The notes under the pieces: model-generated
The model's input: the letters and a program-made list of their open reading frames with translations, nothing else
Databases searched by the model: none
What the model was told of the DNA's origin: nothing
Made by a program: the position numbers and the translations under genes
In this document: piece after piece, positions 7,662-14,933 of the stretch
How the letters are laid out: every line of letters starts with the position of its first letter
Position numbering within the stretch: position 1 is the first letter of the stretch
From: Pseudomonadota bacterium
Lineage (GTDB): Bacteria; Pseudomonadota; Gammaproteobacteria; Xanthomonadales; Xanthomonadaceae
Assembly (NCBI GenBank): GCA_023419315.1
Contig: JAEZYE010000025.1
Span: 1-26,070 of the forward strand
Direction: 5' to 3'
DNA: 26,070 nt

Positions 7662-8339
7662 TCACGGGCGCGGCAGCACGCCGGAGAGGAAGATGGAGAC
7701 GGCTTCGCGGGCGTCCTGGCGTGCCATTTCCAGATCGGCCATGCCCACGTAGCCGTTGACGCTGCGCAGGATCAGGCCGCCGAACACCATCATGTAGAAG
7801 CGATTGGCCGCCACCGGCGCATGCTCCAGGATCAGCCGCCCGTGTTGTTGTTCACGTTCGAAATACGCGCTGAGCTGGCGTTCGGCCGGGGTGACGCCGT
7901 TTTCCATGAACCAGTCGCGCAGTTCCGGGAAGTTGAGCCCTTCGGCCACGACGATGCGATGGGTGACGATGCGGCCGGGCGAGAGGATTTCCTCGACCAT
8001 GCGCTCGGCCGCGGCGGGCAGCGCCTGTTCCGGCGGCAGATCCGAGCGATCCAGCAGGTCCAGGCTTTCGCCGAACGCGGCGATGCTGCGTTCCATGATC
8101 GCCATCGCCAGGCCCGGCTTGTCGCCGAAGGCGCTGTACAGCGTGGAGTACGAGCCGCCGGAGCGGGCGACGACATCACTCAAGCGGGTGTCGCGGTAGC
8201 CCTTTTCGAGGAACACCTCGGTCGCCGCTTCGATGAATTTCTCGACCCGGCGTTCGCCGCGCCGGTAGAACTCGCCGCGCGGGCGCACGGGTTTGTCGGG
8301 ACGCTGGAACGGATTGCTGGCGGCGGGATCGTCGGACAT
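7662..8339 (-). CDS. TetR/AcrR-family transcriptional regulator
   Basis: 225 residues. A basic N-terminal extension (about 1-30) precedes a TetR DNA-binding domain. The helix-turn-helix lies near residues 51-75 (TRLSDVVARSGGSYSTLYSAFGDK with the typical G-S/T-LY-F pattern). A helical ligand-binding/dimer domain fills the rest. The gene starts only 10 bases after the ccmB stop and is followed 133 bases later by ccmC, all on one strand, so it is probably transcribed with ccmAB. The ligand and targets cannot be read from the sequence. A role in controlling ccmC-ccmI or an efflux gene elsewhere is inference only. Confidence 0.88.
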   Translation of the reverse strand: MSDDPAASNPFQRPDKPVRPRGEFYRRGERRVEKFIEAATEVFLEKGYRDTRLSDVVARSGGSYSTLYSAFGDKPGLAMAIMERSIAAFGESLDLLDRSDLPPEQALPAAAERMVEEILSPGRIVTHRIVVAEGLNFPELRDWFMENGVTPAERQLSAYFEREQQHGRLILEHAPVAANRFYMMVFGGLILRSVNGYVGMADLEMARQDAREAVSIFLSGVLPRP

Positions 8340-8349
8340 GCAAGGCGGC

Positions 8350-9039
8350 TCAGGTCAGGGCGATGCGGATGGCGGCGGCGGCGGTCAGCGGCGCAAGCAC
8401 GACGGCCAGCGCAAGGCCGGCGCCCAGCAGCAGCAGCGCGCCGACCGGGTCCAGCCCCTGCGCGGTCGCGGCGACGCTGCCCGCACCGAATACCAGGATG
8501 GGCACGTAAAGCGGCAGGGCGAGCAGCGCCACCAGAATGCCCGAACGGCGCATGCCGACCGTCAACGCGGCGACGACGGCGCCCAGCAGGCTCAACAGCG
8601 GTGTACCCAGCAGCAGCGAGATCATCAGCACCGGCAGCTGTTTCGCAGGCAGATGCAGCAGTTCACCGAGCACCGGCGTCACCAGCACCAGCGGCAATGC
8701 GCTCGTCGCCCAGTGGGTGAACACGCGCACCGCCACCAGCCAGGCCAGCGGCACCGGCGCGAGGATCCATTGTTCGAGCGAACCGTCTTCGGCATCACCG
8801 CGGAACAGCGTGTCCAGCGACAGCAGTCCGGCAAGCAGCACCGCCACCCACAGCACCGCGCCGGCCACCTTCGACAGTTCCTCCGGTTCGCCGCCCACGC
8901 CCAGCGCGAACAGCACGACCACGAGCAACGCGAACAGCGCCGGCTGCAGGGCATCCCCGCGCCGGCGCCACAGCAGACGGATGTCGCGCACGATCAGCGC
9001 GGAGGCGGCCGCGAGCAAGCCGGGCGTCCCGACGCTCAT
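8350..9039 (-). CDS. ccmB: Heme exporter permease CcmB
   Basis: 229 residues, about six hydrophobic helices. It is the membrane partner of the ATPase CcmA in the CcmABCD complex that frees heme-loaded CcmE. Family features include the N-terminal RDIRLLWRRRGDALQP stretch, FRGDAEDGSLEQW (about residues 79-91) and the Gly/Leu-rich LLLGTPLLSLLGA. The start is the ATG at 9039, overlapping the ccmA stop by four bases (ATGA). The frame is open further upstream within ccmA, but that part is not protein-like. Confidence 0.94.
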   Translation of the reverse strand: MSVGTPGLLAAASALIVRDIRLLWRRRGDALQPALFALLVVVLFALGVGGEPEELSKVAGAVLWVAVLLAGLLSLDTLFRGDAEDGSLEQWILAPVPLAWLVAVRVFTHWATSALPLVLVTPVLGELLHLPAKQLPVLMISLLLGTPLLSLLGAVVAALTVGMRRSGILVALLALPLYVPILVFGAGSVAATAQGLDPVGALLLLGAGLALAVVLAPLTAAAAIRIALT

Positions 9040-9680
9040 GCCGCGGCTCCCAGCATCAGCATCCGCGTCTGCACCGGCGGTGCGGCATAGGCGCCGTGCG
9101 TGGTCACCAGCGCCGCGCCGCCGCCGCGCAGGTGTGCGGAAATCATCCGGTTCACCAGATTGATGCCTTCCAGATCGAGGTTGGCGTAGGGCTCGTCCAG
9201 CAGCCACAGCGGCGCGGGCGACAGCCACAGCCGCGCGAGCGACAGCCGCTTTTTCTGGCCGGCCGACAACTGGCGCGCCAGGCTGTCTTCGTAGCCGGCC
9301 AGGCCGACCATCGCCAGCGCGTTGCCCGGCATCTGTCGCGCGCGACGGCCGTGCAGGCCGCACAGGAAGTTGAGGTTTTCCAGGGTATTCAGATCCGCCT
9401 TCAGGCCCGGCAGATGGCCGAGATAGGCGATGGCGTGGGCGCGCTGGCTGGCGTTGGCCGGCCGGCCGTCGATATCGATCTCGCCCGCATCGGCGCGCAG
9501 CAGTCCGGCCAGCACGCGCAGCAGCGTCGTCTTGCCTGCGCCGTTGCCACCCTGTACCAGCAATGCTTCGCCTGCATCGACCGCAAAGGCCAGCGGGCCG
9601 AACACCGGTTCGTCATTGCGCGAGAAACTCAGACCGCGCGCAGCGAGCAGCGGCGGCGGGGAAGACGGTGCGTCAGTCAT
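9036..9680 (-). CDS. ccmA: Heme exporter ATP-binding protein CcmA
   Basis: 214 residues, one ABC ATPase domain. Walker A is GGNGAGKTT (about 44-52), the signature LSAGQKKR (138-145) and Walker B LWLLDEP (158-164). A KKRLSLARLWL stretch after the signature is typical of CcmA. ATP hydrolysis drives release of holo-CcmE from CcmC/D. I chose the ATG at 9680: the in-frame ATG at 9710 lies inside a -10-like box and would add ten unconserved residues. This is the first gene of the ccm run. Confidence 0.94.
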   Translation of the reverse strand: MTDAPSSPPPLLAARGLSFSRNDEPVFGPLAFAVDAGEALLVQGGNGAGKTTLLRVLAGLLRADAGEIDIDGRPANASQRAHAIAYLGHLPGLKADLNTLENLNFLCGLHGRRARQMPGNALAMVGLAGYEDSLARQLSAGQKKRLSLARLWLSPAPLWLLDEPYANLDLEGINLVNRMISAHLRGGGAALVTTHGAYAAPPVQTRMLMLGAAA

Positions 9681-9708
9681 CAAGGCGGCAGAGGCGAAGC
9701 AGGCGGCC

Positions 9709-9714
9709 ATTGTA
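9709..9714 (-). promoter_or_regulatory. -10 box for the ccm operon
   Basis: TACAAT on the minus strand, 28 bases before the chosen ccmA start, which leaves a leader of roughly 20 bases. No -35 resembling TTGACA is found at 16-18 bases upstream. Confidence 0.4.
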
Positions 9715-9756
9715 CGGGAGCCGAACGCGCGCCCGAGGAGCGCATGCCCGACGCAA

Positions 9757-10233
9757 TCAACCCAGCCAGATCAGGTGAGCCTGATCGTCCACGCCGGGCG
9801 GGCGCGGCCAGTTCATGCACAGCCGGACCGGATGACCGCGCAGCCAGTGCAGGATGCCGCCCTGGCGGAAGCGCCGCGCGAGTTCGCGGGCCGCATCCAG
9901 TTCGACATCGCGCACCAGCCAGCCGGGCTCGCTCCAGCCGCCGTGCCCGTCATGGGCCAGAGCGGGCGCGAAACGATGTCCCGATGCCTCCAGTTGCGCG
10001 ACCAATCGCGCATCGGCGGCCCGATTGTCCTGGCGCGAAGCCGATTCGCCGGGCGGATTCCACGCGGTGATCAGCAGGTACGCGCGGCCCGGCAGCGCCG
10101 ACTCCATCGCCTGCGCAGGCACGCCGATCCGCAGCGGCCACGTCTGCCCGGCCGCGTCCACTTCGTAATGCGCTCGCAACCACGCATCGGCCAATCGGCG
10201 CTTTTCCGCATCGGGAACGCTGTATCCATGCAT
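9757..10233 (-). CDS. DUF3293 domain-containing protein
   Basis: 158 residues, soluble, no signal peptide. The central AYLLITAWNPPGE followed by an Asn/Arg-rich NRAADARLVAQL pattern is characteristic of DUF3293, a domain of unknown function in proteobacteria. The protein continues with HGGWSEPGWLV and ends HLIWLG. It is transcribed towards ccmA, 76 bases upstream of it, and diverges from the aminotransferase gene. No catalytic role can be assigned. Confidence 0.75.
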   Translation of the reverse strand: MHGYSVPDAEKRRLADAWLRAHYEVDAAGQTWPLRIGVPAQAMESALPGRAYLLITAWNPPGESASRQDNRAADARLVAQLEASGHRFAPALAHDGHGGWSEPGWLVRDVELDAARELARRFRQGGILHWLRGHPVRLCMNWPRPPGVDDQAHLIWLG

Positions 10234-10263
10234 GGCCCATCATCGCCTTGCATGGGCTTTGCG

Positions 10264-10269
10264 TACACT
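10264..10269 (+). promoter_or_regulatory. -10-like box before the aminotransferase gene
   Basis: TACACT 32 bases before the ATG at 10302, in the divergent intergenic region. It is preceded by TGCG, a possible extended -10. No -35 is evident. Confidence 0.35.
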
Positions 10270-10301
10270 CGGCAGTCCCACGCAATTCCGGAACGCTGCG
10301 G

Positions 10302-11450
10302 ATGTCCCTCCAGACCAAACTGCCCAAGGTGGGCACCACCATCTTCACCGTGATGTCGCAACTGGCGGCCGAACACGGCGCAGTCAATCTGGGCCAGGGC
10401 TTTCCCGATTTCGCGGTGCCGCAGCGTTTGATCGATGAACTGGATCGCGCGATGCGTGATGGCCACAACCAGTACGCGCCAATGACCGGCGTCGCACCGC
10501 TGCGCCAGGCCATCGCCGAGAAAGTCCTGCGCTGCTACGGCCGCGAGGTCAATCCGGATACGGAGATCACGGTGACCAGCGGGGCGACCGAAGCACTGTT
10601 CAACGCGATCCATGCAGTGGTGCGCCCGGGCGAGGAAGTGATCGTGCTCGACCCGGCCTATGACAGCTACGAGCCGGCGATCGATCTGGCCGGCGCGCGT
10701 GCGGTGCATGTGCCGCTGGATCCGCAGACTTTTGCCGTCGACTGGGATCGCGTGCAGGCGGCGATCACGCCGAGGACGCGCTTGCTGATCATCAACAGCC
10801 CGCACAACCCATCCGGCGCGATGTTCGATGAAGCGGACCTGCAGCGCGTTGCGGAAATCCTGCGCGGCACCGGCATCTATCTGATCTCGGACGAAGTCTA
10901 CGAACACATCGTCTTCGACGGCCGCCGCCATGAATCCGTGCTGCGCTATCCGGAACTGGCCGAGCGTGCGTTCGTGGTGTCCAGCTTCGGCAAGACGTAC
11001 CACTGCACCGGCTGGAAAATCGGCTACGCAATCGCGCCGCCCGCGTTGAGCGCCGAGTTCCGCAAGGTGCACCAGTACAACGTGTTCTGCACGTTTGCGC
11101 CGGCCCAGCATGCCTTCGCCGCGATGATCCGCGGCGAGCCGGAACATTACGAACAACTGGGCGCGTTCTACCAGGACAAGCGTGATCGCTTCCGCGCGCA
11201 ACTGCTCGAAACCCGGCTGAAACCGCTGCCGGTGCCGGGCGGCTATTTCCAGCTGGTGGACTATTCGGCGGTGAGTGATCTGCCCGATGTCGAGTTCGTG
11301 CGCTGGCTGACCATCGAGCATGGCGTCACCGCGATTCCACTGTCGCCGTTCTATGAAGCCGCGCCGCCGCAGCAGCGACTGGCGCGTCTGTGCTTCGCCA
11401 AGAACGCCGCCACGCTGGACGCGGCGATCGAACGCCTGAAGCGGCTGTGA
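10302..11450 (+). CDS. Methionine/glutamine-type aminotransferase (YbdL-like)
   Basis: 382 residues, fold type I PLP enzyme. The Schiff-base lysine is Lys231 in SSFGKTYHCTGWKIGY, and other PLP contacts are Asn169 (SPHNPSG), Asp197 and Tyr200 (ISDEVYEH). The opening NLGQGFPDF and NQYAPMTG motifs and the KTYHCTGWK block match the methionine/glutamine transaminase (YbdL, kynurenine-aminotransferase-like) subgroup. It would move the amino group of glutamine or another donor to keto-acids such as 4-methylthio-2-oxobutyrate, regenerating methionine. The ATG at 10302 is used because an upstream frame start at 10248 adds 18 non-conserved residues. Its stop is followed almost at once by the omega-amidase gene, forming a two-gene unit with a coherent pathway. 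Confidence 0.85.
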   Translation: MSLQTKLPKVGTTIFTVMSQLAAEHGAVNLGQGFPDFAVPQRLIDELDRAMRDGHNQYAPMTGVAPLRQAIAEKVLRCYGREVNPDTEITVTSGATEALFNAIHAVVRPGEEVIVLDPAYDSYEPAIDLAGARAVHVPLDPQTFAVDWDRVQAAITPRTRLLIINSPHNPSGAMFDEADLQRVAEILRGTGIYLISDEVYEHIVFDGRRHESVLRYPELAERAFVVSSFGKTYHCTGWKIGYAIAPPALSAEFRKVHQYNVFCTFAPAQHAFAAMIRGEPEHYEQLGAFYQDKRDRFRAQLLETRLKPLPVPGGYFQLVDYSAVSDLPDVEFVRWLTIEHGVTAIPLSPFYEAAPPQQRLARLCFAKNAATLDAAIERLKRL

Positions 11451-11467
11451 TGCGCAAGGAAATCCCG

Positions 11468-12265
11468 ATGAACGACTTGCGTCTTTCGCTCGTGCAGGGC
11501 GAAACCCGCTGGCACGATCCGGCCGGCAACCGCGACTACTACGCGCAGTTGATCGCGCCGCTGGCCGGCGCGACCGATCTGGTCATCCTGCCGGAGACCT
11601 TCACCAGCGGCTTCAGCAACGAGGCCATCGATCGCGCCGAGGACATGGACGGCCCGACCGTCGCGTGGATCCGCGAACAGGCCCGCCAGCTGGATGCCGC
11701 GGTGACCGGCAGCGTCCAGTTGCGCACCGCCGATGGCGTGTTCAATCGCCTGCTGTGGGCCACGCCCGACGGCGCGCTGTCGCACTACGACAAACGCCAC
11801 CTGTTCCGTTACGCCAACGAACACAAGCGCTACGCTGCCGGTCGCGAACGCCTGAGCGTGGAATGGAAGGGCTGGCGCATCAATCCGCAGGTCTGTTACG
11901 ACCTGCGTTTCCCGGTGTTCTGCCGCAACCGTTTCGATGTCGAGCGTCCGGGGGAACTGGATTTCGACGTGCAGATCTTCGTCGCCAACTGGCCGGCCGC
12001 GCGCGCGCATGCCTGGAAGACCCTGCTGCGCGCACGCGCGATTGAAAACCTCTGCTACGTCGCGGCGGTCAATCGCGCCGGCGTCGATGGCAACCAGCTG
12101 GAATACGCAGGCGACAGTGCGGTGATCGACTTCCTCGGGCAGCCCGTGGCCGAACTGGGACCGGGCGAGGGCATCCGCACCTGCACGATTTCCGCTGAAG
12201 CACTGGCGGCGCATCGTGAGCGTTTTCCCGCCATGCTCGACGCGGACCGCTTCGAGCTGCGGTGA
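11468..12265 (+). CDS. Omega-amidase / nitrilase-superfamily hydrolase (YafV-like)
   Basis: 265 residues. The Glu-Lys-Cys triad of the carbon-nitrogen hydrolase fold is visible: Glu43 (LPETFTSGF), Lys109 (YDKRHLF) and Cys143 (QVCYDLRFP). The FTSGF and YDKRHLFRYANE motifs are typical of the YafV/NIT2 omega-amidases, which hydrolyse alpha-ketoglutaramate and alpha-ketosuccinamate. Removing that product pulls glutamine-dependent transamination forward, which fits the aminotransferase gene 17 bases upstream. The start at 11468 has an AAGGA ribosome site seven bases before it. An alternative ATG at 11450 overlaps the upstream stop (TGATG) and would add six residues. Confidence 0.87.
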   Translation: MNDLRLSLVQGETRWHDPAGNRDYYAQLIAPLAGATDLVILPETFTSGFSNEAIDRAEDMDGPTVAWIREQARQLDAAVTGSVQLRTADGVFNRLLWATPDGALSHYDKRHLFRYANEHKRYAAGRERLSVEWKGWRINPQVCYDLRFPVFCRNRFDVERPGELDFDVQIFVANWPAARAHAWKTLLRARAIENLCYVAAVNRAGVDGNQLEYAGDSAVIDFLGQPVAELGPGEGIRTCTISAEALAAHRERFPAMLDADRFELR

Positions 12266-12280
12266 TCATTTCCTGCAGTG

Positions 12281-12823
12281 ATGCCGACGATCTGGACCCT
12301 CGGTCATTCGACGCTGGAATGGCCTGCGTTTCTTTCGATGCTGCACGGGGCCGGACTGCAGGCGGTGGCCGAGGTGCGCCGCTTCGCCGCGTCGCGTCGC
12401 CACCCGCAATACAACGGCGGCCCGATGGCGCAAGCGTTGCGTGACGCCGGCATCGACTACGTGGCGATGCCGGATCTCGGTGGCCGGCGCGAGCCGCGCG
12501 CCGATTCGCCACACACCGCGCTGAAGACGCCCGGGTTTCGCGGTTACGCGGATCACATGGACACGGCGGTATTCGCGCGCGCATTCGAACGCCTCGCCGC
12601 GATCGCGCGTGATCGACCCACCGCGATGATGTGCGCCGAAGCCGACTGGCGCGATTGCCATCGCAGCTTCATTTCCGACGCCTTCAAGTCGAAGGGATGG
12701 CGCGTCATCCACCTGCGTTCGACGGGCGCGCAGGAGGAACATCCGTACACATCCGCGGCGCGCGTGATTGATGGCCGGCTGATGTATCCGAAGCCGGCCG
12801 ATGCGCAGGGCTCGCTGTTCTGA
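12281..12823 (+). CDS. DUF488 family protein
   Basis: 180 residues, soluble. The family marks are the opening TIWTLGHST, the VAEVRRF/ASRRHPQYN stretch and the cysteine motif MCAEADWRDCHRS (two Cys and a His-Arg). DUF488 has no settled function. The conserved Cys-Glu...CHR pattern suggests a catalytic or metal site. It lies 15 bases after the omega-amidase, so it is likely co-transcribed with the methionine-related pair. The ATG at 12281 is chosen; a GTG three bases upstream would add one residue. Confidence 0.85.
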   Translation: MPTIWTLGHSTLEWPAFLSMLHGAGLQAVAEVRRFAASRRHPQYNGGPMAQALRDAGIDYVAMPDLGGRREPRADSPHTALKTPGFRGYADHMDTAVFARAFERLAAIARDRPTAMMCAEADWRDCHRSFISDAFKSKGWRVIHLRSTGAQEEHPYTSAARVIDGRLMYPKPADAQGSLF

Positions 12824-12829
12824 GGGATC

Positions 12830-12848
12830 GCGCCGGAAGTACCGGCGC
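12830..12848. terminator. Hairpin between convergent genes (terminator-like)
   Basis: Perfect GC-rich stem GCGCCGG-AAGTA-CCGGCGC sits six bases after the DUF488 stop and 13 bases from the converging thioesterase stop. Its placement suits a bidirectional terminator, but neither strand has a T-run after the stem. Confidence 0.4.
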
Positions 12849-12861
12849 ATGGACGCGGAAA

Positions 12862-13308
12862 TCAGGCGGCCGGCGTCTTCACCGGCAGGATCTGGCACAC
12901 CGCCTGGCACAGCGCGAGCACCTTGCCGTCGCTGCTCCGTGCTTCGCCCGCGAGGTGCAGCTGGTTGCGGGTGCGCTCGACCAGCCGAGCGACGCAGATG
13001 ATCGCGGGTTCTTCGGCGGTGACCGGCCGCAGGTATTGCGTGTTCAATGAAATCGTCGCGCTCGGCGGGGCGATGAGATAGGAGAACGGGCCCAGCGCAT
13101 TGTCCAGTGCGGCGACGATGAAGCCGCCCTGCATGTGCCCCATCGGATTGCGATAACGCGCCAGCACCGGAAAGCGCACGCTCAGCGACTGGCCTTCCAC
13201 GTATTCGACGACTTCGCCCTGCATGTCGATCAGGCAGGGCGGTGGAATCTGCAATCCCGCGCCGGCCGGCAGTCGGGACAGCAGCAGGGCGTTGATGTCG
13301 GCGCTCAT
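12862..13308 (-). CDS. PaaI-type hotdog thioesterase
   Basis: 148 residues, single hotdog domain. The motif RNPMGHMQGGFIVAALDNALGP (about residues 53-74) is the helix-bearing signature of the PaaI/YdiI acyl-CoA thioesterase group: an HMQGG turn and a conserved Asp69 on the central helix. The later strand SLNTQYLRPV is also typical. It probably hydrolyses a CoA thioester in the cytoplasm, with substrate unknown. Its ATG overlaps the stop of the small secreted protein gene by four bases (ATGA), so it is the last gene of that transcription unit. Confidence 0.85.
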   Translation of the reverse strand: MSADINALLLSRLPAGAGLQIPPPCLIDMQGEVVEYVEGQSLSVRFPVLARYRNPMGHMQGGFIVAALDNALGPFSYLIAPPSATISLNTQYLRPVTAEEPAIICVARLVERTRNQLHLAGEARSSDGKVLALCQAVCQILPVKTPAA

Positions 13309-13697
13309 CGGGTGAAGCTCAGTTCGAAGGAAATGTGGAAGGGCATGCGTGGCGGTGCTTCGATCACGCGCCCGGACAGCTCCTGCTCCACGCACCGGGC
13401 AAGCGCCGTGTCGCCTTGCCGCCACGTGCGCACGATGCGGCCACGCGCATCCAGTTGGGCCGCGATCACCAGCGGCGCGAGATCCGGATTCGGCGATGCG
13501 CAGTTCGTCACCGCAGCCTCCAGCTGGCGCGACTGGCTCTGCAGGAACGCCTCGCGCTGCGTGGCCTCGAGCGACGCTTCGTCGCGGTCGGCCAACGCCT
13601 TGGCGTCGGCGAAGCTGGCCGGATCCGCCGCGTGCGCGGCGAAGGCGGTCAGTGCCAGTACGATGGCGCACAGCGCGGCGGGATGACGCCGCATCAT
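13305..13697 (-). CDS. Small secreted protein, possible TonB-C-like domain
   Basis: 130 residues. A signal peptide (about 1-23, ending AHAAD) is followed by a charged helical stretch (30-60) and a C-terminal domain. That domain shows the pattern LDARGRIVRTW...ALARCVEQELS...P.MPFHISFELSF, reminiscent of the TonB/AgmX-type C-terminal fold, where a small beta-sheet carries one Cys pair (Cys66, Cys102). I do not recognise a family with certainty. Its ATG overlaps the stop of the PQQ-type dehydrogenase gene (ATGA) and its stop overlaps the thioesterase start, so it is translationally coupled on both sides. Confidence 0.75.
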   Translation of the reverse strand: MMRRHPAALCAIVLALTAFAAHAADPASFADAKALADRDEASLEATQREAFLQSQSRQLEAAVTNCASPNPDLAPLVIAAQLDARGRIVRTWRQGDTALARCVEQELSGRVIEAPPRMPFHISFELSFTR

Positions 13698-14896
13698 GGT
13701 TGCTTCCCTGCCGGCGCACGCACGCGCAGCAGCTTGCCGTCGTTCTCGTCGGTCAGCACGTACACCGCGCCATCGCTTCCGACGCGCACATCGCGCACGC
13801 GTTCGCCGATTTCATTGAGCAGGCGCTCTTCACCGACGATGCGATCGCCATCGAGCGTCAACCGGATGAGATTGCGTTCGGCCAGCGAGCCGAGGAACAG
13901 GCTGTCGTTCCAGGGCGAACCCGCATGTCCGGTGTAGAACGCCATGCCGCTGAGGCCGGGCGATTTTTCCCAGACGTGATACGGCGCTTCCATGCCGGGC
14001 TTTGCTTTGCCTTCGGCTTCGGGAATCGGCATGCCCGAATAGTTGATGCCATGGGTGATGATCGGCCAGCCGTAGTTCTTGCCGGGCTCGGGGCGATTGA
14101 GTTCATCGCCACCGCGCGGCCCGTGTTCGGACTCCCACAACACGCCGGTGCGCGGATCGAATGCCAGTCCCTGCATGTTGCGGTGGCCGTAGCTCCAGAT
14201 CTCCGGGCGCACGTCCTTGCGGCCCGCGAACGGATTGTCGGCCGGCACGCTGCCGTCGAGGTTCAGTCGCACCAGCTTGCCTTGCAGTTTGTCCAGTTCC
14301 TGCGAGGTGGCGCGATGGTTGCGCTCGCCCTGGCTGATGAATACATGGCCTTGCCCATCGAAGGCGAAGCGCGAACCGAAATGGTTGCCGCCATCGAGCT
14401 TCGGCGCCTGGCGATAGATCACCTTGACGTCTGAAAGTCCGTCTTCGCCCAGCACCGCAGTCGCTGCGGCGGTGCCGGCAGTATCGTTCTCGCCAGCTTC
14501 GGCGTAGCTCAGGTAGATGCGGCGCGTGCTGGCGAAATCCGGTGCGAGCGCGACGTCCAGCAGGCCGCCCTGGCCCTCGGCGAACACCTTCGGCACGCCG
14601 GCCAACGGTGCCGACACCGCGCCGTCCGCGCTGATGCGTCGCAACTGGCCAGAACGTTCGGTCACCAGGAAGCCGCCTTCCGGCAGCAACGCCACGCTCC
14701 ACGGATGGTCCAAGCCCGCGGCGATGCGCGTCACCTCGATCGGGCCGTGTTCGCTGCGCAACTGCTGCGGTGGCGCAGCTTCGGCGGCGCGTGCCTGCGC
14801 GATGGGGCCATCGGCGGAGGTCTCGGTGGCGGCATCGCAGGCGGACAGGGTGAAGCTGGCGAGAAGGGCGGCGGCGAGTCGGCGGGTCGTGAACAT
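13694..14896 (-). CDS. PQQ-dependent aldose sugar dehydrogenase-like lipoprotein
   Basis: 400 residues. A lipobox LSAC with Cys20 predicts a membrane-bound lipoprotein. The rest is a six-bladed beta-propeller of the soluble glucose/aldose dehydrogenase (YliI/Asd, GSDH) family: opening GLDHPWSVALLPEGGFLVTER, central SYGHRNMQGLAFDP, the calcium/PQQ-site block EHGPRGGDELN and YGWP. The family oxidises aldoses with PQQ in the periplasm. A GGAG ribosome site precedes the ATG. No PQQ synthesis gene is present in the window, so the cofactor source is unknown. It starts 37 bases after the ABC transporter stop. Confidence 0.88.
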   Translation of the reverse strand: MFTTRRLAAALLASFTLSACDAATETSADGPIAQARAAEAAPPQQLRSEHGPIEVTRIAAGLDHPWSVALLPEGGFLVTERSGQLRRISADGAVSAPLAGVPKVFAEGQGGLLDVALAPDFASTRRIYLSYAEAGENDTAGTAAATAVLGEDGLSDVKVIYRQAPKLDGGNHFGSRFAFDGQGHVFISQGERNHRATSQELDKLQGKLVRLNLDGSVPADNPFAGRKDVRPEIWSYGHRNMQGLAFDPRTGVLWESEHGPRGGDELNRPEPGKNYGWPIITHGINYSGMPIPEAEGKAKPGMEAPYHVWEKSPGLSGMAFYTGHAGSPWNDSLFLGSLAERNLIRLTLDGDRIVGEERLLNEIGERVRDVRVGSDGAVYVLTDENDGKLLRVRAPAGKQP

Positions 14897-14933
14897 CGGC
14901 GTCTCCGGTCTTGGGTCGGGGAACGCGAGGGTA

